Origin: an uncultured Lachnospiraceae bacterium
GTDB taxonomy: Bacteria; Bacillota; Clostridia; Lachnospirales; Lachnospiraceae
Reading direction: 5' to 3'
Assembly: GCA_910588875.1 (NCBI GenBank)
Contig: CAJURT010000032.1
Coordinates: 1 to 43,462 of the forward strand
Length of the DNA stretch: 43,462 nucleotides
How positions within the stretch are numbered: the stretch's first letter is position 1; every line of letters starts with the position of its first letter. Positions 1-7,899 of the stretch are shown here, one piece after another. A model generated the notes under the pieces. That model searched no databases and had not been told where the DNA came from. It was given only the letters and a program-made list of their open reading frames with translations. The translations under genes were made by a program, and so were the position numbers.

Positions 1-34
1 CGCCCCCATACCTCATGCCCCTCCCCCTCTTTGC

Positions 35-64
35 AAGGCGGCCCTCCTCAAAGGCGGCCCTCCT
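35..64. repeat. short tandem repeat, two copies of a 14-mer
   Basis: AAGGCGGCCCTCCT occurs at 35-48 and again at 51-64 with a 2-nt spacer. It sits in a C-rich stretch (1-66) upstream of the phosphate transporter and ahead of its promoter. No function can be assigned; it may be the remnant of an intergenic element that extends beyond the window. Confidence 0.6.
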
Positions 65-77
65 TCATTGAAACCAG

Positions 78-107
78 TTGAAATACAAGCATATTCTGTG
101 GTATCAT
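78..107 (+). promoter_or_regulatory. candidate sigma-A promoter of the Na/Pi cotransporter
   Basis: TTGAAA (78-83), an 18-bp spacer and TATCAT (102-107). Transcription would begin near 114, which excludes the upstream TTG at 112 as a start codon and agrees with the ATG at 220. Confidence 0.5.
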
Positions 108-219
108 CTAATTGATTTCGGCTTTTTTCGTTTATCTGGGAAAGGACCGAAAACGAAGGCGGGGCCCCAGAGGCTTTGCCGGCAGCATGGCGGCAGAAGG
201 ACAGAATAGGGAGAAAAGC

Positions 220-1887
220 ATGGAGATTAGCGATATTTCAAATGTATTTGGCTTTTTGGGCGGTTTAGGTATGTTTCTGTATGGCATGAGCATCATGGCA
301 GACGGGATGCAGAAGACGGCAGGGAGCCGGATGAGCAGTTTCCTGGGGATGCTGACCAACAACCGTTTCCTGGCAGTTGTGCTGGGGGCTTTGATTACGG
401 CGATCATACAGAGCAGCGGCGCCACTACGGTGATGGTGGTGGGATTTGTCAGCGCAGGGGTTTTAAATTTGTCCCAGGCAGTGGGGGTGATCATGGGAGC
501 CAACATCGGAACCACGATCACGGCATGGATCGTATCCATGAGCCAGTTAGGGGATGCTTTTGAGATCATGAAGCCCAGCTTTTATGCCCCCCTGATTATC
601 GGTCTGGGGGCGCTTTTGCTGGTTTTTGCCAAGGGGCAGAAAAAGAAGACGGTCGGGGAGATCCTGATTGGGCTGGGGCTTTTGTTTACCGGCCTGGATT
701 TTATGTCCGGTTCCATCAGCCCTTATACGGACGCCCCTGTTTTTGCGGATGCGTTTGCGCTGCTGGGGGGAAATCCGCTTTTGGGGATGCTTATCGGTGC
801 GGTGGTGACAGCGCTTTTGCAGAGTTCCTCGGCATCCGTGGGTATTCTGCAGACCCTTGCCATGAACGGGATCGTGACTGCCAATGCGGCAATTTATATT
901 ACCCTGGGGCAGAATATCGGCTCTTGCGTCACGGCGATGCTCTCCAGCGCCGGGGGTTCCCGGACAGCGAAGCGGGCAGCCGTTATGCACCTGGCCTTTA
1001 ATATGATCGGCGCGGTGGTGTTTGGCCTGCTGGGCTTTGTGGTCTTCGCCCTGCTGCCTGCCTTTGCCGCTTCCCGCATCAGTGCCGTCCAGATTTCCAT
1101 GTTCCATACAGTATTTAACCTGACGATGACGGCGCTTCTGTTCCCCTTCGGGGACTGGCTGGTGAAGTTTTCCGGCATAATGGTGAAGGGCGCTGAGGAG
1201 ATGCCGGAAGGGGATCAGGAGACGGCGGCGACGATAAGGCACCTGGATGAGCGTATTTTTGAATCCCCGGCCTTTGCGGTGGAGACGGCGGCGCTGGAAG
1301 TTGTCCATATGGGACAGATCACCATGAAGAATGTAAAACGCTCGCTGGATGCCATTTTCACCGGCAGCCTGGAGGAGATAAAGGATGTGTATAAAACAGA
1401 GAAAACCATAGATAATATGGAGAAGATGCTGACGGAATACCTGATTAAGGTGGATAACCTGTCTCTGACAGAACGCCAGAAACGTGTGGTCAACAACCTG
1501 TTTTACAGCGTCAGCGACATAGAGAGGATCGGTGACCATGCGGAGAACATGGCAGAGCAGGCAGAATATCTGGCGGAACATGGCCTGGATTTTACCGAGA
1601 CAGGGATGCAGGATTTAAAAAATATCAGCAGCAGTGTGGTCAAGTCCTTCCAATATGCCATCGATGCCCGCCAGAACGGCAGCATGGATGCTGTGCGCAA
1701 GGTCAGCCAGTATGAAGATGATGTGGACAGCCAGGAGGAGGAACTGCGGGAGAAGCATATTGAGCGCCTGTCTGCAGGGAAATGCGAACCCTCTGCCGGA
1801 GTGGTGTTTTTAGATATTTTAAGCAACCTGGAGCGGATCTCAGACCATGCCTATAACCTGGCCGGATACGTTAAGGATGAACTGTAA
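220..1887 (+). CDS. Na/Pi cotransporter family protein with PhoU-like C-terminus
   Basis: Membrane protein of the NptA/YjbB (PF02690) family, expected to move phosphate with sodium. The hydrophobic part carries the two inverted-repeat QSS motifs of the family, near residues 64-66 (AIIQSSGATT) and 201-203 (LLQSSSAS). From about residue 345 to the end (555 aa) the chain is soluble and helical, with two PhoU-like helical repeats (the ERIGDHAENMA and ERISDHAYNLA segments). The open frame extends upstream to a TTG at 112, but the ATG at 220 follows a purine-rich AGGGAGA site and lies downstream of the predicted transcription start, so it is preferred. The PhoU-like tail is usual for the clostridial form. 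It appears monocistronic. Family assignment is firm; direction of transport is inferred. Confidence 0.93.
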   Translation: MEISDISNVFGFLGGLGMFLYGMSIMADGMQKTAGSRMSSFLGMLTNNRFLAVVLGALITAIIQSSGATTVMVVGFVSAGVLNLSQAVGVIMGANIGTTITAWIVSMSQLGDAFEIMKPSFYAPLIIGLGALLLVFAKGQKKKTVGEILIGLGLLFTGLDFMSGSISPYTDAPVFADAFALLGGNPLLGMLIGAVVTALLQSSSASVGILQTLAMNGIVTANAAIYITLGQNIGSCVTAMLSSAGGSRTAKRAAVMHLAFNMIGAVVFGLLGFVVFALLPAFAASRISAVQISMFHTVFNLTMTALLFPFGDWLVKFSGIMVKGAEEMPEGDQETAATIRHLDERIFESPAFAVETAALEVVHMGQITMKNVKRSLDAIFTGSLEEIKDVYKTEKTIDNMEKMLTEYLIKVDNLSLTERQKRVVNNLFYSVSDIERIGDHAENMAEQAEYLAEHGLDFTETGMQDLKNISSSVVKSFQYAIDARQNGSMDAVRKVSQYEDDVDSQEEELREKHIERLSAGKCEPSAGVVFLDILSNLERISDHAYNLAGYVKDEL

Positions 1888-1958
1888 CGGTTAAACGGAA
1901 AAAAGCCGATTCTTAATAAAAAAGATTCATAAAGACAGGTAAAATGGCAAAAAAACTC

Positions 1959-1987
1959 TTGCTATTTTGTCCATAATTGGGTAAAAT
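1959..1987 (+). promoter_or_regulatory. candidate promoter of gapA
   Basis: TTGCTA (1959-1964), 17-bp spacer, TAAAAT (1982-1987), in an AT-rich stretch. The predicted leader before the gapA ATG is about 58 nt. Confidence 0.65.
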
Positions 1988-2051
1988 AGGAAGCAAGGTT
2001 GATTATATTTTAACAATCAATAATTTTTTAACAATCTAGGAGGAATTGATT

Positions 2052-3080
2052 ATGGCAGTAAAAGTAGCAATCAATGGTTTTGGACGTATCGGCCGTCTGG
2101 CATTCAGGCAGATGTTTGGGGCAGAGGGTTATGAGGTTGTAGCGATCAACGATCTGACCGATCCGAAGATGCTGGCTCATTTGCTGAAGTATGATACTGC
2201 CCAGGGCGGATATGCAGGCCATATCGGCGAGGGGAAGCATACCGTTGAGGCCGGGGAAGATTCCATTACCGTAGACGGAAAGACCATCCGGATTTACGCA
2301 GAGAAGGACGCTGCAAACCTTCCGTGGGGAGAGATCGGCGTTGACGTAGTTCTGGAGTGTACCGGGTTCTACACCTCCAAGGCGAAATCCCAGGCTCATA
2401 TTGATGCCGGCGCCAAGAAGGTTGTTATTTCCGCACCGGCTGGCAACGATCTGCCCACTATCGTATTCAGCGTGAATGAGGGCACCCTGACCAAGGATGA
2501 CACCATCATTTCTGCTGCTTCCTGCACCACCAACTGCCTGGCTCCGATGGCAAAGGCACTGAATGACTATGCACCGATCCAGTCCGGTATCATGAGCACC
2601 ATCCATGCTTACACCGGTGACCAGATGATCCTGGACGGCCCCCACAGAAAGGGTGACTTAAGAAGGGCAAGAGCCGGCGCTGCCAACATCGTTCCGAACT
2701 CCACCGGCGCTGCCAAGGCAATCGGCCTGGTTATCCCGGAATTGAACGGCAAGCTGATCGGTTCCGCACAGCGTGTTCCGGTTCCGACCGGTTCCACCAC
2801 CATCCTGACTGCAGTTGTCAAGGGTGCTGATGTGACCAAGGAAGGCATCAATGCCGCTATGAAGGCTGCTGCTTCCGCATCCTATGGCTATAACGAGGAT
2901 CCGATTGTTTCTTCCGACGTAATCGGAATGAAGTACGGCTCCCTGTTCGATGCAACCCAGACCATGGTTGCTAAGATTGCAGACGACCTGTACGAGGTTC
3001 AGGTGGTTTCATGGTACGACAATGAGAATTCCTACACCAGCCAGATGGTAAGAACCATTAAGTACTTCGCTGAACTGTAA
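2052..3080 (+). CDS. gapA: glyceraldehyde-3-phosphate dehydrogenase, type I
   Basis: Cytoplasmic glycolytic enzyme converting glyceraldehyde-3-P, NAD and phosphate to 1,3-bisphosphoglycerate. The 342-aa chain has the N-terminal Rossmann motif NGFGRIGR, an Asp after the second strand (INDLTD) that fits NAD rather than NADP preference, the catalytic SCTTNC motif with Cys158, and the C-terminal WYDNE(N)SY motif. The frame opens at TTG 2046, but a perfect AGGAGG at 2038-2043 lies 8 nt before the ATG at 2052, so that start is used. Codon use is strongly biased and unlike most neighbours, as expected of a highly expressed gene. pgk and tpiA follow on the same strand. Confidence 0.98.
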   Translation: MAVKVAINGFGRIGRLAFRQMFGAEGYEVVAINDLTDPKMLAHLLKYDTAQGGYAGHIGEGKHTVEAGEDSITVDGKTIRIYAEKDAANLPWGEIGVDVVLECTGFYTSKAKSQAHIDAGAKKVVISAPAGNDLPTIVFSVNEGTLTKDDTIISAASCTTNCLAPMAKALNDYAPIQSGIMSTIHAYTGDQMILDGPHRKGDLRRARAGAANIVPNSTGAAKAIGLVIPELNGKLIGSAQRVPVPTGSTTILTAVVKGADVTKEGINAAMKAAASASYGYNEDPIVSSDVIGMKYGSLFDATQTMVAKIADDLYEVQVVSWYDNENSYTSQMVRTIKYFAEL

Positions 3081-3105
3081 TTAAAGAGCAGAGTAAGGCT
3101 CAGGT

Positions 3106-3138
3106 GGGGTCCGGTCTTGACAAGGACCGGACCCCTTT
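3106..3138 (+). terminator. hairpin between gapA and pgk (partial terminator or processing site)
   Basis: A perfect 11-bp stem (3106-3116 with 3125-3135, GGGGTCCGGTC against its complement) with an 8-nt loop, followed by CTTT and a broken T-rich run. It is strong in GC but has a weak U-tract, so it may set the gap:pgk transcript ratio or stabilise the gap mRNA 3' end rather than stop all transcription. Confidence 0.55.
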
Positions 3139-3235
3139 CACTGTTTTGGCGGGAATCCGGCATCGGAGTGCCCGGCCTAACGCGCCGGCGGCATATTTGG
3201 CCGGATTGATCATGAAGAAAGGGGTATTTACAGAT

Positions 3236-4462
3236 ATGCTGAATAAAAAGACCGTAGATGATTTGAAGAATTTAGAGGGCAAGAGAGTGCTGGTTCGCTG
3301 TGATTTCAACGTGCCGCTGAAAAATGGGGTGATCTCTGACGAGACCCGGATCGTGGCGGCCCTTCCCACCATCCAGAAGCTGATCGGCAAGGGTGCGAAG
3401 GTGATCCTTTGTTCCCATTTGGGAAAAGTAAAGAACGGCCCGAACGAAGGGGAATCCCTGGCGCCGGTTGCCAAAAGGCTGTCCGAGAAGCTTGGCAAGG
3501 ATGTGGTATTCGTATCCGATTACAATGTGACCGGTGAGGCTGCCACCAAGGCAGTTGAGGCGATGGGGGACGGCGACGTGGTGCTGCTGCAGAATACCCG
3601 TTTCCGTGGCAAGGAAGAGACCAAGAACGGTGAGGAATTCAGCAAGGAACTGGCTGACCTGGCTGAGGACTATGTATGTGATGCTTTTGGCTCCTCCCAC
3701 CGTGCACATGCCTCTGTGGAGGGCGTGACCAAGTTCATCACGGCCAAGGGCGGCACCAATGCAGTGGGCTATTTGATGCAGAAAGAGATTGATTTTCTGG
3801 GCAATGCCGTTGAGAACCCGGTAAGGCCTTTCGTGGCTATCTTAGGCGGCGCCAAGGTTGCGGATAAGCTGAACGTAATCTCCAACCTTCTGGAAAAATG
3901 CGATACCCTGATTATCGGCGGCGGCATGGCATTTACTTTCCTGAAGGCCCAGGGTAAGGGTGTGGGAGATTCCCTGGTGGATGACAGCAAGATCGATTAC
4001 TGCAAGGAAATGATGGAGAAAGCAGAGAAGCTGGGCAAGAAGCTGCTTCTGCCGGTTGACACTACGATTGCGGCGGCTTTCCCGGATCCGATTGACGGGC
4101 CGGTAGAGGTGGAGGTTGTTGCTTCTGATGCGATCCCGGCCGACAAGCAGGGTCTTGACATCGGGCCGAAGACAGCAGAACTGTATGCAGAGGCAGTGAA
4201 GACGGCGAAGACGGTGGTATGGAACGGGCCCATGGGCGTATTTGAGAATCCGGTCCTGGCCAAAGGGACGATTGCGGTTGCCAAGGCGCTGGCAGAGACC
4301 GAGGCCACCACGATTATCGGCGGCGGTGATTCCGCAGCGGCGATGAATCAGCTGGGCTTTGCCGATAAGGTAAGCCACATTTCCACCGGCGGCGGCGCTT
4401 CCCTGGAATTTTTGGAGGGGAAGGTGCTTCCGGGCGTGGCGGCAGCCGATGATAAGGATTGA
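3236..4462 (+). CDS. pgk: phosphoglycerate kinase
   Basis: Transfers phosphate from 1,3-bisphosphoglycerate to ADP in glycolysis. The 408-aa protein starts MLNKKTVDDL and shows the substrate signature VLVRCDFNVPL, the hinge and nucleotide motifs (WNGPMGVFE, GGGDSAAA) and the C-terminal STGGGASLEFLEG. The frame runs open to GTG 3104 across the hairpin, but the family N-terminus matches the ATG at 3236, which has AAAGGGG about 11 nt upstream; an ATG at 3212 is a weaker alternative. It lies between gapA and tpiA, the usual clostridial order. Length and motifs are complete. Confidence 0.97.
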   Translation: MLNKKTVDDLKNLEGKRVLVRCDFNVPLKNGVISDETRIVAALPTIQKLIGKGAKVILCSHLGKVKNGPNEGESLAPVAKRLSEKLGKDVVFVSDYNVTGEAATKAVEAMGDGDVVLLQNTRFRGKEETKNGEEFSKELADLAEDYVCDAFGSSHRAHASVEGVTKFITAKGGTNAVGYLMQKEIDFLGNAVENPVRPFVAILGGAKVADKLNVISNLLEKCDTLIIGGGMAFTFLKAQGKGVGDSLVDDSKIDYCKEMMEKAEKLGKKLLLPVDTTIAAAFPDPIDGPVEVEVVASDAIPADKQGLDIGPKTAELYAEAVKTAKTVVWNGPMGVFENPVLAKGTIAVAKALAETEATTIIGGGDSAAAMNQLGFADKVSHISTGGGASLEFLEGKVLPGVAAADDKD

Positions 4463-4498
4463 AGAATAAAAAGTAATCGATAAAGGAAGGATAAGAAA

Positions 4499-5251
4499 AT
4501 GTCCAGAAAGAAAATTGTTGCAGGCAACTGGAAAATGAATATGACCCCTACCGAGGCAGTTGCCTTGGTGAATGAGTTAAAGCCCTTGGTGGCCAATGAC
4601 GATGTGGATGTAGTGTTCTGCGTGCCGGCGATTGACATTATCCCTGCCATGGAGGCAGCGAAGGGCACCAACATCAATATTGGCGCTGAGAATATGTATT
4701 ATGAGGAGAAGGGAGCCTATACGGGTGAGATTTCTCCTGCCATGCTAACGGATGCGGGCGTAAAATATGTGATTATCGGCCACTCTGAGAGAAGGGAATA
4801 TTTTGCGGAGACGGATGTGACGGTCAATAAGAAGGTTCTGAAGGCGTTCGAGCACGATATTACCCCGATTATCTGCTGCGGGGAGTCCCTGACCCAGAGA
4901 GAGCAGGGGATCACGATTGATTGGATCCGCCAGCAGATCAAGATCGCATTTTTAAATGTGTCTGCTGACCAGGCGAAGAAGGCAGTGATTGCCTATGAGC
5001 CCATCTGGGCGATTGGCACCGGGAAGGTGGCAACCACCGAGCAGGCCCAGGAGGTCTGTGCAGCGATCCGCGTCTGCATTGGGGAACTCTATGACGAGGC
5101 TACGGCAGCAGCGATCCGTATCCAGTACGGCGGTTCCGTTTCCGGGGCCAGTGCACCGGAACTGTTTGCCCAGCCGGATATTGACGGCGGCCTGGTAGGC
5201 GGCGCATCCTTGAAGCCGGATTTTGGAAAGATTGTCAACTACAACAAATAA
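4499..5251 (+). CDS. tpiA: triosephosphate isomerase
   Basis: Interconverts dihydroxyacetone phosphate and glyceraldehyde-3-P. The 250-aa chain has the N-terminal GNWKMN, catalytic His95 in GHSERR, catalytic Glu167 in YEPIWAIGTG, and the phosphate-binding YGGSV and GGLVGGASL loops. AGGAAGG at 4484-4490 precedes the ATG. It lies 36 nt behind pgk and is probably co-transcribed. The phosphoglycerate mutase that often follows in this group is absent; a sensor kinase comes next. Confidence 0.98.
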   Translation: MSRKKIVAGNWKMNMTPTEAVALVNELKPLVANDDVDVVFCVPAIDIIPAMEAAKGTNINIGAENMYYEEKGAYTGEISPAMLTDAGVKYVIIGHSERREYFAETDVTVNKKVLKAFEHDITPIICCGESLTQREQGITIDWIRQQIKIAFLNVSADQAKKAVIAYEPIWAIGTGKVATTEQAQEVCAAIRVCIGELYDEATAAAIRIQYGGSVSGASAPELFAQPDIDGGLVGGASLKPDFGKIVNYNK

Positions 5252-5263
5252 GAGAGCATCTTC

Positions 5264-5295
5264 GGGGCGGGGGGCGCGGCGCTTCCCGCCCTGTT
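5264..5295 (+). terminator. candidate terminator after tpiA
   Basis: GGGCGGG (5265-5271) pairs with CCCGCCC (5285-5291) around a GC-rich loop, followed by TGTTTG. The U-tract is poor, so termination may be incomplete. Confidence 0.4.
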
Positions 5296-5311
5296 TGCCG
5301 GATTTTGGAAT

Positions 5312-6427
5312 ATGCATATGAAAGAACCGATGGATAAAAAAACATTGCTGATCAACATTCTGACTACGGTGGGCATTTTTATTATTGCGACTTTGCTGGC
5401 AGTCGCTTTTTTTCATTATAGCCGCAATTCCACAAGCGTGGCTATTATCTATGTCCTTGCCGTTATGCTGGTTGCCAGGTATACCAGCGGATATGTGCCT
5501 GGGGTTGTGGCCTCCTTTTTGGGGGTGGTGTGTGTCAATTACGTATTTACTTATCCGTTTATGCATCTGAATTTTAGCATTGACGGGTATCCGGTGACCT
5601 TTGTTGCCATGGCCGCCATATCAGGTCTGACCAGCATGCTAACCACCCAGTTTAAGAAGCAGAACCAGATTTTGAATGAACAGGAGAAATTCCTGATGGA
5701 GGCGGAAAAGGAGACTATGCGTGCCAACCTGCTCCGTGCAGTGTCCCATGATTTGAGGACGCCCCTGACAGGGATCATAGGGATGGCAGATGCATATTTG
5801 GCAGACAGTGGACGCTTGACAGAAGAGGAAAAATCGTATATGGTAAGAAGCATCAGCGAGGATGCCAACTGGCTGCTGAATATGGTGGAGAACCTTTTGT
5901 CCGTCACCAGGATCCGTGTGGGGGAGACCCGGGTCAATACCAGCCCGGAACCGCTGGAGGAAGTGGTTTCGGAAGCAGTGCAGCGCCTGAGGAAACGCCT
6001 GCCCCAGGCAAGGGTACAGGTGCAGGTGCCGGATGAATTTTTGATGGTTCCCATGGATGCGATGCTGATCGAACAGGTGATCATCAATCTCCTTGAGAAT
6101 GCGGTATATCACTCCGGTACAGAGAAGATTGACCTCTATGTGGTCAGGGAGGAGGAAGGCGTGGCATTCCATATCCGCGACTATGGCAGGGGGATTGCCC
6201 CGGAGCGGTTGGAGACGATCTTTGACGGCGGGGGGACGGAAGGGAACGAGAGCGGGGACTCCCATCGGGGGATGGGGATCGGGCTGAGCATCTGCAAGAC
6301 CATCATCAATGCCCACGAAGGAACGATCCATGTGAACAACTGGGAACAGGGCGCTGAATTTGTTTTTACATTACCATTGAGAGAGGATAAAGGCAATGGC
6401 AAACAGACAAACCATTTTGGTTGTTGA
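5312..6427 (+). CDS. KdpD-like membrane sensor histidine kinase (short form)
   Basis: Two-component sensor of 371 aa. Residues about 10-115 hold the hydrophobic DUF4118 module of KdpD (four membrane segments). A HisKA segment follows with the phospho-acceptor His146 in SHDLRTP, then a HATPase domain with N-box (INLLENA), G1 (DYGRGI) and G2 (GMGIGLS). The large cytoplasmic KdpD and USP-like N-terminal domains of classical KdpD (about 900 aa) are missing, so input must come through the membrane module or a partner. Start choice is uncertain: ATGs at 5312, 5318 and 5330 all lack a strong ribosome site. The 3' end overlaps the response-regulator gene by 32 nt, indicating translational coupling. 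No kdpFABC pump is in the window, so the regulated target is not shown. Confidence 0.9.
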   Translation: MHMKEPMDKKTLLINILTTVGIFIIATLLAVAFFHYSRNSTSVAIIYVLAVMLVARYTSGYVPGVVASFLGVVCVNYVFTYPFMHLNFSIDGYPVTFVAMAAISGLTSMLTTQFKKQNQILNEQEKFLMEAEKETMRANLLRAVSHDLRTPLTGIIGMADAYLADSGRLTEEEKSYMVRSISEDANWLLNMVENLLSVTRIRVGETRVNTSPEPLEEVVSEAVQRLRKRLPQARVQVQVPDEFLMVPMDAMLIEQVIINLLENAVYHSGTEKIDLYVVREEEGVAFHIRDYGRGIAPERLETIFDGGGTEGNESGDSHRGMGIGLSICKTIINAHEGTIHVNNWEQGAEFVFTLPLREDKGNGKQTNHFGC

Positions 6428-7088
6428 GGATGAGAAAACCATTGGGAATTATATTGAGACCATTTTACTGTCCAATGAATACAAGGTACTGCGTGCGATG
6501 AACGGGACCACAGGACTGTCTTTGTGCACCTCCCACCACCCGGAGGTGATCCTTTTGGATTTGGGGCTTCCGGATATCGACGGGATGGAGGTTCTGCAGC
6601 GCATCCGGGGCTTTTCCAATCTGCCCATTATCGTGATCTCGGCCCGCACCCAGGAGAGGGAGAAGGTGGAAGCCCTTGACAGCGGAGCAGACGATTATAT
6701 CACCAAACCATTCGGTGCGGAGGAATTGTTAGCAAGAATCCGCACCGCACTGCGCCACCGGCTGCATGTGGGGCAGGGGCAAATGCAGCCCGTGTATTCC
6801 CGGGATGGCCTGGTCATTGATTTTGAACGGCGGCTGGTGACCCTTCAGGGAAATGCGATCCATCTGACGCAGATTGAGTATAAACTGGTCTCCCTGCTGG
6901 CACAAAACGCCGGTAAGGTCCTGACCTATGATTTTATCCTGAAGGATATCTGGGGGCCCTATGCAGACACGGATAATCAGATCCTGCGGGTAAATATGGC
7001 AAATATCCGCAGGAAGCTGGAGGTAAACCCTGCCGAGCCTCATTATATTTTTACGGAGATTGGGGTGGGTTACCGGATGCTGGAATGA
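6396..7088 (+). CDS. OmpR/KdpE-family response regulator
   Basis: DNA-binding partner of the preceding kinase, 230 aa. The receiver domain (residues 5-118) has the acidic pair EDE at 11-13, phospho-acceptor Asp55 in LLDLGLPD, the switch Ser/Thr region (VISA) and Lys in TKPF. A winged-helix output domain fills residues about 130-228 and ends GVGYRMLE. It starts inside the kinase gene. The domain pattern is that of KdpE, but target genes are unknown here because no potassium-transport operon is adjacent. Confidence 0.94.
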   Translation: MANRQTILVVEDEKTIGNYIETILLSNEYKVLRAMNGTTGLSLCTSHHPEVILLDLGLPDIDGMEVLQRIRGFSNLPIIVISARTQEREKVEALDSGADDYITKPFGAEELLARIRTALRHRLHVGQGQMQPVYSRDGLVIDFERRLVTLQGNAIHLTQIEYKLVSLLAQNAGKVLTYDFILKDIWGPYADTDNQILRVNMANIRRKLEVNPAEPHYIFTEIGVGYRMLE

Positions 7089-7097
7089 GAATGTCTT

Positions 7098-7120
7098 ACA
7101 GCGGCCTTAATGGCCGCTGT
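7098..7120. terminator. candidate bidirectional terminator between convergent genes
   Basis: A perfect 9-bp stem (7098-7106 with 7112-7120, ACAGCGGCC) with a 5-nt loop lies between the regulator and the convergent lipoprotein gene and includes the latter's stop codon. Both sides lack a long T-run, so efficiency is uncertain. Confidence 0.45.
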
Positions 7121-7721
7121 TGATGACTTTCCAGCTGTCAGATTTGGAATGGCGGGCAATGCTGATGGAGCGCATGGGATTGCCCTCGGCTTTGTCTTTC
7201 CCGGTAAGGACCATATAGATGATGATATTCCCCGGGTCGTACTCAGCCTCAATGCCGGTATTTTGGTAGAGAAGGCTGTTATCCTCTGCCGGGCGGATGC
7301 TTTCCACTCCGTCAAAGCCTGTGGAGGCCTCCGTGAAATAAAAACGGGCTAATTCCTCTGTCTCTAACAGTTCTGCTTCCGTCAGGGAACTGAAATAGGG
7401 GGGAGCCTCTGTGGTCCCGGTCTCCACGGCAGCAACGCCAGAGGCCACGAATTCATTGGGGATGAAGGAGAGCGCATCGCGTTCATCTTCTGGTAAGGAC
7501 TGGTACCAATCCAGCCATTTTAAGGTGTCCTCGGAAAGTTCGCTTTTCATTTTGGTGATGCCGTTGAATTCAATCAGCAGATCTTCCTCCGTTGATGACG
7601 GCAGGGAATTGGCAGATGAGGTGCTGCTTTGGGGGGCAGCAGGCGAACCGGGGACGGGAATCTTGCCGCAGCCGGTAAGAAGGATGGCGGCAACCGTAAT
7701 CAGCAAAATATTTGGATGCAT
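7107..7721 (-). CDS. putative lipoprotein of unknown function
   Basis: A 204-aa secreted lipoprotein with a type II signal peptide: residues 1-18 are hydrophobic and end in the lipobox LLTGC, so Cys would be lipidated and the protein held on the outer face of the membrane. A Pro/Ser/Thr-rich linker (about residues 20-45) follows, then an acidic domain of about 155 aa that I do not recognise. The ATG at 7721 has a strong AAGGAGGG site 5 nt upstream, so the long N-terminal extension of the frame is not used. It converges on the KdpDE-like pair and is divergent from the DegV gene. No enzyme motif is visible. Confidence 0.85.
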   Translation of the reverse strand: MHPNILLITVAAILLTGCGKIPVPGSPAAPQSSTSSANSLPSSTEEDLLIEFNGITKMKSELSEDTLKWLDWYQSLPEDERDALSFIPNEFVASGVAAVETGTTEAPPYFSSLTEAELLETEELARFYFTEASTGFDGVESIRPAEDNSLLYQNTGIEAEYDPGNIIIYMVLTGKDKAEGNPMRSISIARHSKSDSWKVINSGH

Positions 7722-7732
7722 GGAATCCCTCC

Positions 7733-7764
7733 TTGTGGATATATTCCGTGTTCCTATTATACCA
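7733..7764. promoter_or_regulatory. overlapping divergent promoters, lipoprotein and degV
   Basis: Minus strand: TATAAT (complement of 7756-7761) preceded by TGG, an extended -10 element for the lipoprotein gene. Plus strand: TTGTGG (7733-7738), 16-bp spacer, TATTAT (7755-7760) for degV. The two -10 elements coincide, so the two genes would compete for polymerase. Confidence 0.45.
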
Positions 7765-7899
7765 GCGATGCAAAAGAAATAAATGAAGAGTTCCTTAAAT
7801 TTTGAAGAATTTATGGAAAAACCGGTTGCCGGCCATGGGGGCTTCACCAGTGAAAAAAGGAAACAGGGCCGGAAACGGCAGAAGAAGGGTGTGTGGAAG

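Noticed and set aside
547..1581. Minus-strand open frame opposite the Na/Pi cotransporter gene
   Set aside because: Composition is His/Arg/Gln-rich antisense noise and the plus-strand protein is clearly real.
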